From Chitinophagaceae bacterium (lineage in GTDB: Bacteria > Bacteroidota > Bacteroidia > Chitinophagales > Chitinophagaceae): a DNA stretch of 33,461 nucleotides. The notes below the pieces were generated by a model. The model did no database searches. It saw only the letters and a program-made list of their open reading frames with translations, and was not told the DNA's origin. The translations under genes and the position numbers were made by a program. The stretch lies in assembly GCA_947457465.1 (NCBI GenBank), contig CANGWB010000020.1:1-33461 (forward strand), written 5' to 3'. This document shows positions 8,851 to 16,595 of this stretch, in pieces (the stretch's first letter is position 1; the number at the start of each line of letters is the position of its first letter).

Positions 8851-8889
8851 TTGATTTGTGGATAAGTATCTAATAATTGTGAGCTTTGT

Positions 8890-9279
8890 TTATACCGCCC
8901 ATTTTTCTTTTTGCTGATAGGCGATCAATACTAGCATGCTACCTAGGAATAAGTTTGAAACGTGGATAAGGTATAACTCCCGACTTAGCAAGAGTTCTGT
9001 CACCACCCAGCCGATCAAGGCATAGCCACCCAACATAGCACGATCGAATTGTTTTGGGTGTTCTTTCCATACACTCCAAAATCCCCAAATATTTGTGATG
9101 CCAACAATACTGATCAACATTAGCCCTGGTATCCGAAGGTCACTGAAAGGCGTGCCAGCCAGCCATTGTTGTGGCCATAGCATCCAATTTTCTGCAGGCA
9201 TGATCATGAAAATGATTCCGATGATGGTAGTGAAAAGACTGATAAATAATAATAGGAGGGTTAGCATAAAATGAAGCAT
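8890..9279 (-). CDS. Small four-helix membrane protein, unknown function
   Basis: 129 aa with four hydrophobic segments at about residues 3-28, 48-68, 83-99 and 103-122. The sequence is rich in Trp (MLWPQQWLAG, IWGFWSVW) with few charges. No known motif was recognised. Its start overlaps the stop of the upstream PEBP-like gene by one base (TAATG), so the two are very likely translated together. Inner-membrane location is a prediction from hydrophobicity. Confidence 0.7.
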   Translation of the reverse strand: MLHFMLTLLLLFISLFTTIIGIIFMIMPAENWMLWPQQWLAGTPFSDLRIPGLMLISIVGITNIWGFWSVWKEHPKQFDRAMLGGYALIGWVVTELLLSRELYLIHVSNLFLGSMLVLIAYQQKEKWAV

Positions 9280-9776
9280 TATTTGTTGGTTGATTTACGT
9301 TGATAGGTTCCGACGAGCTCTCCGAAAGCCAGAATATGTCCTGCCATGGCTTTTTCCAGGTCACGCTGCCGGGTCGTTCCTCTGAGGTTCAGAATACAAT
9401 CCAGTGCATAAACTTTAAAGCGATAATGGTGCCTTCCGTTGGCCGGACAGGGACCATCGTATTGATTGTGCAGAAAGTCATTCAATCCTTCTTCTCCATG
9501 CGGGTGATTCGATCGTATCAGGTGGGTGACCGGAATATTCCAAATCAGCCAATGTGTCCAATTGCCCACCGGAGCATCGGGGTCATCTACGACAACAGCG
9601 AGCGATTGGGCTTCCTCAAGGCTGCCATCTACCTGAAGCGGCGGATTAATATTTTCTCCATCACAAGTAAAATCAGGCGGAATTTGTCCATTCTCAGAAA
9701 AGGCGCGGCTCTTGACTCGCAGGGTCGCATAGCGAATCGAGGTAGTAGGAATACTGATTAAATTGACGTCTTGCAT
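9279..9776 (-). CDS. YbhB/YbcL-type PEBP (Raf kinase inhibitor-like) protein
   Basis: 165 aa. It carries the bacterial phosphatidylethanolamine-binding-protein signatures: FTCDGENINPPL (about residues 38-49), VVDDPDAPVGNWTHWLIWNIP near residues 61-81 with the ligand-pocket Asp-Pro-Asp and His, and GPCPANGRHHYRFKVYALD near residues 113-131. The family binds small anions or phospholipid head groups. Bacterial members are cytoplasmic or periplasmic, and their physiological role is poorly known. No signal peptide is visible, so a cytoplasmic site is likely. It is coupled by a one-base overlap to the downstream 129-aa membrane protein. A + strand frame at 9300-9761 is its shadow. Confidence 0.9.
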   Translation of the reverse strand: MQDVNLISIPTTSIRYATLRVKSRAFSENGQIPPDFTCDGENINPPLQVDGSLEEAQSLAVVVDDPDAPVGNWTHWLIWNIPVTHLIRSNHPHGEEGLNDFLHNQYDGPCPANGRHHYRFKVYALDCILNLRGTTRQRDLEKAMAGHILAFGELVGTYQRKSTNK

Positions 9777-9799
9777 GAGTGTGTGGTTTAGTTTTATAA

Positions 9800-10015
9800 T
9801 TATTCTTCCCCATCATCATCAGTTACATTCCCCTCATCTTCGTTTTCCCAAGGAAGGCGTTCATGGACATCTGTTTCATTTGTTAAGGGTTCTTCCATGT
9901 CTACCGGTATCGTTGCTACCGGATTTTTCGGTTTTTCGTTTTTGTTTTCATGAGTGCCATGTTTTGGTGGCTTTACGGATTTATCTACTTCAATTTTTCT
10001 TTTTGGCTTATTCAT
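9800..10015 (-). CDS. Small charged, probably disordered protein
   Basis: 71 aa from the ATG at 10013-10015; an in-frame TTG at 10031-10033 would add six residues and is less likely. The N-terminal third is basic (MNKPKRKIEVDKSVKPPKHG) and the C-terminus strongly acidic (ENEDEGNVTDDDGEE). Pro is frequent, and there are no hydrophobic core, Cys or membrane segments. Such composition suggests an intrinsically disordered protein. I do not recognise a family. It is 23 bases upstream of the PEBP-like gene and could be the first gene of that unit. The coding call rests on reading frame, start and spacing only. Confidence 0.55.
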   Translation of the reverse strand: MNKPKRKIEVDKSVKPPKHGTHENKNEKPKNPVATIPVDMEEPLTNETDVHERLPWENEDEGNVTDDDGEE

Positions 10016-10145
10016 GGTTGTGTTTGATTGCAAATCAATTTCAATTGCTAAGCTAATACATTAGTGTTAGTCAGTTTCTGAACTGTCATTGATCATGTCG
10101 ACTGGAATCAGTTGCTGATATGCTATTGATCAGGGGTTCTCTACA

Positions 10146-10178
10146 GAGGAGGAATTACGTTTGATGCAATTAAAATGA
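10146..10178 (+). promoter_or_regulatory. Leader with Shine-Dalgarno and 4-codon mini-ORF, or -7 promoter box
   Basis: A strong GAGGAGG (10146-10152) lies 11 bases before an ATG at 10164 that opens MQLK-stop. The stop TGA (10176-10178) overlaps the ATG of the next gene as ATGA. Alternatively, TACGTTTG (10156-10163) is a perfect TAnnTTTG -7 box, which would place the start of transcription inside this stretch and leave the GAGGAGG untranscribed. The two readings exclude each other. Confidence 0.35.
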
Positions 10179-10624
10179 CAGGTCAGTTAACACAATTGGA
10201 AATGGATAATTTGTTGCACAGTCAACTGGTCGGACGTTTGGCGTGCATACAGGGAGATGCACCTTACATTGTTCCGATGGCCTATGCATATGATGGAAAA
10301 AACATCTTAGGTCAAACGGTCGCCGGTCTTAAGCTCAGGATATTAAAAGAAAATCCAAAGGTTTGTTTTGAGGTAGATCAATTGATTGATCTGCGTAATT
10401 GGAAAAGTGTGATCGTTTTCGGGACATTCAGGTTGGCGCCAGAGACCTTCTTACCACAAGCCAGGCAGTGGTTATTCAATCGTATCTATCCGCTGAGTAC
10501 GCCAGCACAGGCACATGCACATGAACATGCCGTTGAATCACTCGTGGGGGATGAAGATCGAGTCAAACCAGTCCTCTTTATGATCGAAGTAGAGCGAATG
10601 ACGGGTCGATATGAAAAGCAATGA
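10175..10624 (+). CDS. Pyridoxamine 5'-phosphate oxidase-like FMN-binding protein
   Basis: 149 aa. Split-barrel flavin-binding fold typical of the PPOX / nitroimidazole-reductase-like group: 'LVGRLACIQGDAPYIVPMAYAYDGKNILGQT' at about residues 18-48, where the substrate-end beta strands lie. It is followed by 'GLKLRILKENPKVCFEVDQL' and 'WKSVIVFGTFRL', the family's usual order. It would bind FMN and act as a small oxidoreductase or F420/haem-type binding protein; the substrate is unknown. His-rich AHAHEHA sits near residues 112-118. It is the first gene of the + strand stress island. Divergent from the 71-aa gene across about 160 bases. Confidence 0.8.
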   Translation: MTGQLTQLEMDNLLHSQLVGRLACIQGDAPYIVPMAYAYDGKNILGQTVAGLKLRILKENPKVCFEVDQLIDLRNWKSVIVFGTFRLAPETFLPQARQWLFNRIYPLSTPAQAHAHEHAVESLVGDEDRVKPVLFMIEVERMTGRYEKQ

Positions 10625-10717
10625 ACATAGATCAGCGGATCGACTGATTCGCCTCGTTTTCTCGCGGAATAGAATTTTATTGATTTGTATATAAACCGAA
10701 TTATTCACTAAAACAAA

Positions 10718-11398
10718 ATGCACATGAAAACGGATGCACAACTTCAAAAAGATGTGATGGATGAGTTAAAATGGGAGCCGTTGCTTACTTCATCGGAAGT
10801 AGGGGTTTCGGTAAAGAACGGGGTAGTCACCTTATCCGGTCTGGTCGATTCTTATTCGAAAAAATTGGCAGCGGAGAAAGCTGTCAAGCGTGTTCAAGGG
10901 GTTAAGGCTGTTGCCGAGGATATTCAGGTTGGGGTTTCCACAGGATTTCGGAAAACTGATGCTGAGATCGCCGAAGCTTGTATTGCTGCTTTAAAATGGC
11001 ATACGGCAGTTCAAGAGGAAAAGATTAAGCTGAAGGTTGAGGATGGGAATGTGAAATTGGAGGGCGAGGTTGAATGGGAATATCAGCGTATCAATGCACG
11101 TAAGGCAGTTGAGAATCTGACAGGGGTGCGTTCAGTTATCAATTTGATCACCATCAAGCCGAAAGTGACGCCATTCGATGTTCAGCAGAAGATCAGTGCA
11201 GCCTTCCATAGAAGTGCTACCGTTGATTCCGAGACTATTAAGGTGGAGGTCAATGGTCATCAGGTTATCCTGAGGGGTAAAGTACGCTCGTTTGCAGAAA
11301 AAGAGGATGCCGAAAATGCAGCCTGGAATGCCCCTGGGGTAAATCTCGTTGATAGCAAACTGGAGATCGAAGAGCCGGCGTATGCATTTGAGGAGTAG
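10718..11398 (+). CDS. Three-BON-domain protein
   Basis: 226 aa with three consecutive BON domains, at about residues 6-72, 80-148 and 156-222. Each has the family pattern of an amphipathic helix, 'V.V.NGVVTLSG.V.S...K..AE.A...V.GVK.V...I'. The glycine turns are clear (GVVTLSGLVDS, GNVKLEGEVEW, HQVILRGKVRS). BON domains bind phospholipid or small ligands, and soluble multi-BON proteins often appear with stress genes. There is no signal peptide, so cytoplasmic, unlike OsmY. The start at 10718 has a second Met two codons on (10724). It leads the operon with baeRF and both Hsp20 genes, with gaps of 20 and 11 bases to the next two genes. Confidence 0.88.
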   Translation: MHMKTDAQLQKDVMDELKWEPLLTSSEVGVSVKNGVVTLSGLVDSYSKKLAAEKAVKRVQGVKAVAEDIQVGVSTGFRKTDAEIAEACIAALKWHTAVQEEKIKLKVEDGNVKLEGEVEWEYQRINARKAVENLTGVRSVINLITIKPKVTPFDVQQKISAAFHRSATVDSETIKVEVNGHQVILRGKVRSFAEKEDAENAAWNAPGVNLVDSKLEIEEPAYAFEE

Positions 11399-11418
11399 TC
11401 TAAAAAACAATTTGAAAA

Positions 11419-12573
11419 ATGCTACAAACACACCAATCATCTGGTCCTACTGAACTTTTGGGAGAGGATTTATCAAGCATGATGATGCAGTCGTGGCAGA
11501 GATGTTTAACAATGCTCTGCCCCTTGCATCCGGCTAATCCGGATCGTTCGGGGGATCGGATATCTCTTAAACACATGTCTCAGCAAGCGGCGATGTTGAT
11601 CAAGCAGCATTGGCAACCAGTGCAAGCTGATCAGATGTTGCATCAGCTCGAAGTCATGATGAATCAGATCGATCTGGTAAGGCCTCCTAAGGGGTTGGGT
11701 ATATATCTAAATCCTACCTATCACCGGGTTGAGCTATTTTCTTTTGCGGTACCGCCATTGGTTCAAATTGATGACCGTTTTCTGATCCGTGAATGGCTTT
11801 GGCGTATGCAGATAAATCGACCAGTCTATCTGCTTAATCTGTCAGAAAAATCTGCTCGTTTAGAAGAGATAAGGGATGGGGACTGGTATGCCATTGAAGA
11901 TCATCATTTTCCTCGTGTATTCTTTGACGATCATGAATATGCCAAGCCGGTCCGTTCTACTTCGTATGCTGGACAAGCGCATGTAAAGAGTTATGAACGA
12001 GATAAGACCGAAATGCAACAGATACGTCTATGTGATTACTTTCACGATACAGATGCAGCGCTCAATCCATACTTGATGCATGGGGAGCCGTTGATCTTGG
12101 CGGGGGCTGAGCGAGATATTTCATTGTTCCGGCAGGTGGCTGCCACCGGCCGTAATGTGATCGCTCAGATAAGTGGAAATTTTCAGCATGCTCATCAGGA
12201 GATCTTTCGAGACAAGGTCAATCACGTGATGATGGAGTATCGTCAATCACAGCTGCAGCACGAGGTGTCTGCGTTTTTCGAGTCTTGGGGAGCAGGGTTA
12301 GCACGTTGTGGTATCGCAGACTGTTGGGAAGCAATTGAGAAAGGGCAGGGGCGTATGCTACTGGTAGAAAGGGGTTTCCGGGAGGGTTTGTTCAGATCAC
12401 CTGCCGGAACGTTTTCAAGTCAAAAATGCTCAGCAGATGCTGTTTGGTATCCCGATGTTTTGGATGCGTTGATGCACCTTACCCTTGAAAAGGGAGGTGA
12501 TGTCAGACTTGTTGAAAATAATTCCCTGGGCTCCGCTCAACGGGTGGCCTTGATTCTCCGATATCCTGATTAA
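11419..12573 (+). CDS. baeRF family (eRF1-like) protein, family-3 type
   Basis: 384 aa. The N-terminal ~150 residues contain an amphipathic helical part and 'VRPPKGLGIYLNPTY'. The middle has RPVYLLNLSEKSARLEEIRDG (about 133-153), a signature strand block of bacterial eRF1-like proteins, followed by the AHVKSYERDKTEMQQIRLCD stretch (about 189-208). 'MHGEPLILAGAERDISLFRQV' (about 220-240) and a C-terminal 'AVWYPDVLDALMHLTLEKGGDVRLVE' resemble the eRF1 domain-2/3 fold. Such proteins are proposed to act in ribosome rescue or translation quality control; this is family inference, not shown here. No GGQ motif is seen. The gene sits between the BON and Hsp20 genes. Confidence 0.72.
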   Translation: MLQTHQSSGPTELLGEDLSSMMMQSWQRCLTMLCPLHPANPDRSGDRISLKHMSQQAAMLIKQHWQPVQADQMLHQLEVMMNQIDLVRPPKGLGIYLNPTYHRVELFSFAVPPLVQIDDRFLIREWLWRMQINRPVYLLNLSEKSARLEEIRDGDWYAIEDHHFPRVFFDDHEYAKPVRSTSYAGQAHVKSYERDKTEMQQIRLCDYFHDTDAALNPYLMHGEPLILAGAERDISLFRQVAATGRNVIAQISGNFQHAHQEIFRDKVNHVMMEYRQSQLQHEVSAFFESWGAGLARCGIADCWEAIEKGQGRMLLVERGFREGLFRSPAGTFSSQKCSADAVWYPDVLDALMHLTLEKGGDVRLVENNSLGSAQRVALILRYPD

Positions 12574-12584
12574 TAATCACAAAA

Positions 12585-12971
12585 ATGCAATTCATGTCCT
12601 ACCCAGGTACCTATCGCCCAACATTCACGGGCAAGACAGACAAAAGTCCAGCCAGTGAGCCCTCAAAGCAATGGGAGGTGCTGCATCATGCCGGAGAAGT
12701 TGTTATTCGTTGTTGGATTCCGGGTGTGAAGCGAGAAGATATAGAATTGACCATTCGGCATCACAGGATCCATTTATCTGTTTATTCAACCTTGCCTCGA
12801 CTTGATGGTGAATGCTGCTCTTCGATTCGATATTGCCAGGAGATCCCGCTTCCGCCGGATGCGGATACGACATGGTATGCGGCCGAATACCATCGTGGTT
12901 TATTAACGATTCAGTTTCCAATTGCTGCCTATCCGACATTGAATGGTATCTCCAGAGTTGTAGTGTATTGA
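12585..12971 (+). CDS. Hsp20 / alpha-crystallin small heat shock protein, divergent
   Basis: 128 aa. The alpha-crystallin domain is at about residues 28-120: 'EVVIRCWIPGVKREDIELTIRHHRIHL' matches the conserved V.V.VPGV...DI.v.v....L pattern, and 'YHRGLLTIQFP' matches the C-terminal G-L/I-L block. The short N-terminus and the weak ending (no clear I-x-I/V anchor; ends RVVVY) make it a divergent member. It would bind unfolding proteins as an oligomer in the cytoplasm. It lies 11 bases after the baeRF gene, with a second, more typical Hsp20 gene 81 bases downstream. Confidence 0.8.
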   Translation: MQFMSYPGTYRPTFTGKTDKSPASEPSKQWEVLHHAGEVVIRCWIPGVKREDIELTIRHHRIHLSVYSTLPRLDGECCSSIRYCQEIPLPPDADTTWYAAEYHRGLLTIQFPIAAYPTLNGISRVVVY

Positions 12972-13052
12972 CAGCATGGTTTTATTGTGATGATGTTCGT
13001 CTTTCTCTGATTTTTTAAATGTGTTTATGTTTAACTATTAAAAACAAATAAA

Positions 13053-13481
13053 ATGAGTACAAAAACAATCTTGCGTATGCCTGCCTTCTTTGACGATTTC
13101 ATGCGTCCTTGGAGTGAGTGGTTTGATGATGGAAATAGGCGAATTGGACAAGTTCCGGCGGTTAACATCACGGAGGATGATGATGGATTTCGGTTGTCAG
13201 TAGCTGTTCCAGGTATGAAAAAAAGTGACTTTGAGATCGATTTGGACGGGAATCAGTTGACCATCGGATGTAGTAAAGAGGAGTCGCAGACCGAAAAGGA
13301 TGCCAAATACACACGAAAGGAGTATTCTTATCATTCATTTGAGCGCAGTTTCACCTTGCCGGATGATGTTAACAGGGAGCGTATTGATGCATTCTATGAA
13401 AATGGGGTACTGGTTTTGATGCTGCCTAAGAAGGAAGAAGCGCGAAAACAGCATCTCAGTAAACATATTTCGATAAAATAA
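13053..13481 (+). CDS. Hsp20 / alpha-crystallin small heat shock protein
   Basis: 142 aa, standard length for bacterial Hsp20. The alpha-crystallin domain spans about residues 32-130: 'PAVNITEDDDGFRLSVAVPGMKKSDFEIDLDGNQLTI', 'ERSFTLPDDVNRERIDAFYENGVLVLMLPK'. The tail has the I-x-I oligomer anchor (HISIK). ATP-independent holdase in the cytoplasm. It is the last gene before a strong terminator and shares the operon with BON, baeRF and the divergent Hsp20. Compared with its neighbour, charged residues and the N-terminal FDDFMRPWSEWF segment are typical of the family. Confidence 0.95.
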   Translation: MSTKTILRMPAFFDDFMRPWSEWFDDGNRRIGQVPAVNITEDDDGFRLSVAVPGMKKSDFEIDLDGNQLTIGCSKEESQTEKDAKYTRKEYSYHSFERSFTLPDDVNRERIDAFYENGVLVLMLPKKEEARKQHLSKHISIK

Positions 13482-13494
13482 GCTTTTAACCAGC

Positions 13495-13520
13495 AGGCCC
13501 GGATCTTCTCCGGGCCTTTT
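13495..13520 (+). terminator. Rho-independent terminator after the second Hsp20 gene
   Basis: Perfect 9-bp stem AGGCCCGGA (13495-13503) / TCCGGGCCT (13509-13517), loop TCTTC, then TTTTATTATTT. It begins 14 bases after the Hsp20 stop. The next gene starts only 15 bases after the stem. Confidence 0.9.
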
Positions 13521-13532
13521 ATTATTTCATGT

Positions 13533-14162
13533 ATGCTGCGAAACGTAATTGTATTTCTTAGTAGCGTTCTGCTAATTGCTTCCTGTGAAACATTGCAAAT
13601 AACGCAAAGTTGGAAGCTCGACCCACAGCCATCCAGCGGAATGAAAAGTATACTAGTTATGGGGCTAAACCGGGAGAGTGACCGTTCCCTGCTTTTTGAA
13701 ATGGAAAAGCATCTCAGCGAAGATCTGCGTGGGAGAGGCTATAATGCCAGTTCGGCTCTTTCGGTTTTCGGGCCACACTATTTTGATCGGCTATCGGAAC
13801 AAGAAGCCTTAAATAAGCTTCAGCAGTCTGGATACGATGCCGTTCTTACGATTGTTATGCTTGATAAGGATAAAGAACGTCATTATGTGCCGGGTCGGGT
13901 CATGTATACACCCTACGTTTTTTATTATAACCGTTTCTGGGGGTATAGGACTGTCCTTGTACAAAGAGTCTATGAACCTGGATATTATGTTTCGGACACC
14001 AAATATTTCTGGGAAACGAATCTTTATTCCCTTCGTGAAGCGCAGCTTCTACTTTTTTCAGCTCAGTCCAAAAGTTTTGAGCCCGGAACTGCTTCCGCAT
14101 TCGGTCATCAATATGCTCGCTCCATGATTGTACGAATGGTTGAACAAGGTGTTTTGAAGTAA
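13533..14162 (+). CDS. Putative lipoprotein, DUF4136-like
   Basis: 209 aa. A lipoprotein signal is visible: hydrophobic residues 4-16, then lipobox LIASC with the lipidated Cys18. The mature part has 'SWKLDPQPSSGMKSILVMGLNRESDRSLLFEMEKHLSEDLRGRGYNASSALSVF', an alpha/beta region like the DUF4136 / Curli-CsgG-type small outer-membrane lipoproteins. The last ~100 residues are Tyr/Arg-rich ('YTPYVFYYNRFWGYRT'). Probably anchored to the outer membrane by its lipid. The function is not known. Its start follows the upstream terminator so closely that it either depends on read-through or has a promoter inside the Hsp20 gene. Confidence 0.68.
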   Translation: MLRNVIVFLSSVLLIASCETLQITQSWKLDPQPSSGMKSILVMGLNRESDRSLLFEMEKHLSEDLRGRGYNASSALSVFGPHYFDRLSEQEALNKLQQSGYDAVLTIVMLDKDKERHYVPGRVMYTPYVFYYNRFWGYRTVLVQRVYEPGYYVSDTKYFWETNLYSLREAQLLLFSAQSKSFEPGTASAFGHQYARSMIVRMVEQGVLK

Positions 14163-14184
14163 ATGATTCGCAATGAGTAAAATT

Positions 14185-14226
14185 AAAATGGCTTCTGGTG
14201 ATTCGTTGACAACCAGAAGCCATTTT
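14185..14226. terminator. Bidirectional terminator between convergent genes
   Basis: Perfect 15-bp inverted repeat (arms 14185-14199 and 14212-14226; core ATGGCTTCTGGT / ACCAGAAGCCAT) with a 12-base loop and A/T tails on both sides. It lies between the lipoprotein gene (ends 14162) and the response regulator gene (ends 14261), serving both. Confidence 0.92.
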
Positions 14227-14260
14227 TAATGATCGAGACTTGCGATCAGTTGATTTTGCA

Positions 14261-15319
14261 TCAATTATACATGCGTTCCAACTTTGAGGTGTTCGTGATG
14301 AATATCTTTCCGTCTTTGATAGCAATCAGTTCCTCCTGCTTAAAGTCGCTTAGGGTGCGGATCAATGATTCGGTTGCTGTGCCGGAGATCGAAGCCAAGC
14401 TTTCACGGCTGATATCAATGCTGAATTCTTGTTCATTATTATTTTTGTATTTAGCCTGCAGGGCGAGTAGCGCATCAGCCACTTTCTTGCGGAGCGAATT
14501 GTAGGCCATATTGATGAGTCGTTCCTCTTTTTCGGAAACATCACTGGCGAGCAGTTGTACGAATTTCCGAAGTGCTTGAGGGTGGTTATTGATCAATTCC
14601 ATGAAATCCTCTTTCGGAATAACAGCGAGTTCCGTGTCTTCCATTGCTTCTGCATTCATTTTGTAAACAGAATTTTCAAGAAGAGATACATGTCCCAGAA
14701 AATCACCAGGTCTATAGAGCTCTGTGACCAGCTCTTTCCCGCTGTCGTTCGATTTATAGGCCTTTACTTTACCCTTAAGTACATAATACAGTCGGTTAGG
14801 GTGATTGCCTTCCGTGAATATGACCTGTTTCTTCTTGTATCGATTGATTACCCTGCCTTCTGTCAAAGACTGAAATAGGGTTACCTCGCTGAGGCTATCC
14901 GTATGTCCGTTGTCTTTCTCAAGTTGCTGGCTTATGTCTTGGCGGATTAACTCCATTTTCTTGATCCTCGTTTCAATAACCGTCAGCAGTTCAGTTGCAA
15001 AAAAGGGTTTAGTCAGGTAGTCGTCAGCTCCCAGGTCCATCGCTTTTCGGATATCATCTTTTTCCGATTTAGCGGTTAGAAAAATAAATGGCGTTTGTGC
15101 CATCCCCGGGTTTTTTTGTATGGCTTGTATCACTCCATAGCCATCTAACTCTGGCATCATTACATCACAGATTATAAGATCTGGCTGAAATTCCAAAGCC
15201 ATTTCCAATCCGGCCTTTCCATTATCGGCCGTTTGTGTTCGATAATGGGACAATTCCAAAATTTCAGCAATGTTAGAGCGTAGTTCTTGATTGTCTTCGA
15301 TGATCAGTACTTTTTTCAT
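14261..15319 (-). CDS. Response regulator: REC domain fused to CRP/FNR-type activator
   Basis: 352 aa. The receiver domain covers residues 1-120, with phosphoacceptor Asp52 (ICDVMMP), Thr82 and Lys104 (LTKPF). A cyclic-nucleotide-binding-type beta barrel lies at about 145-260 ('LYYVLKGKVKAYKSNDSGKELVTELYRPGDFLGHVSLL'), and a winged helix at about 290-350, where 'ISRESLASISGTATESLIRTLSDF' is the Crp recognition region. Phosphorylation by the partner kinase would alter DNA binding. No Fe-S cysteine cluster is present, so it is not an oxygen-sensing FNR. Its start overlaps the kinase gene by 47 bases. It faces the stress genes on the other side of a bidirectional terminator and is the likely regulator of the island, by inference. 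Confidence 0.92.
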   Translation of the reverse strand: MKKVLIIEDNQELRSNIAEILELSHYRTQTADNGKAGLEMALEFQPDLIICDVMMPELDGYGVIQAIQKNPGMAQTPFIFLTAKSEKDDIRKAMDLGADDYLTKPFFATELLTVIETRIKKMELIRQDISQQLEKDNGHTDSLSEVTLFQSLTEGRVINRYKKKQVIFTEGNHPNRLYYVLKGKVKAYKSNDSGKELVTELYRPGDFLGHVSLLENSVYKMNAEAMEDTELAVIPKEDFMELINNHPQALRKFVQLLASDVSEKEERLINMAYNSLRKKVADALLALQAKYKNNNEQEFSIDISRESLASISGTATESLIRTLSDFKQEELIAIKDGKIFITNTSKLERMYN

Positions 15320-16487
15320 AGGTCTGCAGTTGGTTTTTAAGGGTTATTGTAAAAGTGGTTCCTTTATTGATTTGGCTGTTGATCTGAATGGTACCGCCCA
15401 ATTCTTTTACTAGCCGATGTACAGTAGACAATCCCAAGCCATTCCCCGGCAAATCGACGGCATTAGATGCGCGGTAGCGAGCCTCAAATAGCCGGTCGAT
15501 CTCTTGTTGTGGAACACCTATACCTAGATCCGTGATAGCGATCTGTAAAATGGAGTTACTATTCCAGGTTTTTATGGAGATCGGTGTATGATCGGGGGAG
15601 TATTTGCTGGCGTTGGAAAGGAGATTATCAAGGATGTGTTGAATGGCTATTGAGTCGGTATTGAAAAACTTATTGCCTTGATGCAGGAAATCGATCGTTT
15701 GACTGGGTTTGAGTATGAGCTGGGCAATGCGCTCTTGAATTAGACTGAAGATGTTGATGCGTTTGATGCTTCGAATGGAGGGCGGTTGATGCCAGGTTTG
15801 CCAATCCATTAATCCTGTCTTCATTTCTTGTACTGCACGTGCAATCTTCTGCAAATGTTTGATCTGTTTTTCTCCATCTTCAGTAGTACGATAACGAAGA
15901 CATAGCCAGGCTGAAGATTCAATCGTGCTGAGCGGACCTTTCCAATCATGTAACCAAGAGTCAAAATCGATGGTATGTTGCTCATATTGTTTTCTAACTC
16001 GTTGAAGTTTTTTCCTGCATTTCTTACGTTTTTCCCATGTATCAGTAAGATCTTTTACAAGTAACCAGATTGAATCATCATTTTGTTCAAGGGTGGGATC
16101 AGGAATCATTCTCACCTCTATAGGCGTTGGTAACAAATTTAGTTCTGGATCTTGGAACCATATCCGGATGGGTGGGCCGCCAGCTTCAATCCACTTCTGC
16201 CATTGGTATAAAATCTTGAATGGATTCTTCTTTTTTGTAAACAACCATACAGCCATGGATAGACTCTTCCTCGATAGTTCATTGACAGAATAGCCCATGA
16301 AGGAGTCTTGACTGATAGAAATGATCTGCATTCGTTGACTCGCTTGAATGAGGCAAGTATTGTGGTCAAGAAGCTTTGAGGTGTGAACCAATATATTCTC
16401 GCTCTTCTCTGCTGATCCGGCCATATTAAGGTCGATTCGTACTACGTCTTCTTTGATTGGTGTATGTGATTGCAGTTCTCTTTTCAT
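15273..16487 (-). CDS. PAS-type sensor histidine kinase, cytoplasmic
   Basis: 404 aa, no membrane segments. Residues ~35-150 look like a PAS domain ('IISISQDSFMGYSVNELSRKSL'; 'WLLVKDLTD'). A coiled coil at 150-175 leads to the HisKA-like helix with phospho-His180 in SWLHDWKGPLSTI, a variant H-box. The ATP-binding part has N box NLLSNASKYSP (288-298), G1 DLGIGVP (320-326) and G2 GNGLGLS (348-354). It would sense a cytoplasmic signal (unknown) and phosphorylate the REC-CRP protein encoded next. The C-terminal ~15 residues are encoded in the 47-base overlap with that gene, indicating tight coupling. The dodecin gene lies 108 bases upstream. Confidence 0.92.
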   Translation of the reverse strand: MKRELQSHTPIKEDVVRIDLNMAGSAEKSENILVHTSKLLDHNTCLIQASQRMQIISISQDSFMGYSVNELSRKSLSMAVWLFTKKKNPFKILYQWQKWIEAGGPPIRIWFQDPELNLLPTPIEVRMIPDPTLEQNDDSIWLLVKDLTDTWEKRKKCRKKLQRVRKQYEQHTIDFDSWLHDWKGPLSTIESSAWLCLRYRTTEDGEKQIKHLQKIARAVQEMKTGLMDWQTWHQPPSIRSIKRINIFSLIQERIAQLILKPSQTIDFLHQGNKFFNTDSIAIQHILDNLLSNASKYSPDHTPISIKTWNSNSILQIAITDLGIGVPQQEIDRLFEARYRASNAVDLPGNGLGLSTVHRLVKELGGTIQINSQINKGTTFTITLKNQLQTYEKSTDHRRQSRTTL

Positions 16488-16595
16488 GTTCTAATGTATG
16501 TCTTGGTGTTTTCTTAAGAAATGAACTTGATAGAGATTTCAGTTTTAATGGCTAAACGACTTACTAATCGGAAGATTTAATTTCAAATTGCAACC

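Larger units (their letters stand above)
8589..8889. other. AT-rich region upstream of the rhodopsin gene
   Basis: 301 bases without a convincing gene, between the rhodopsin start and the end of the 129-aa membrane protein gene. It holds a candidate promoter, a 15-bp palindrome and a hairpin, listed separately. No reading frame with recognisable protein character is present. The rhodopsin control signals must lie here. Confidence 0.6.

Noticed and set aside
9300-9761. Long + strand frame opposite the PEBP-like gene, and similar frames at 370-657 and 14555-14878
   Set aside because: They are antisense shadows of well-supported minus-strand genes and have no recognisable protein character.
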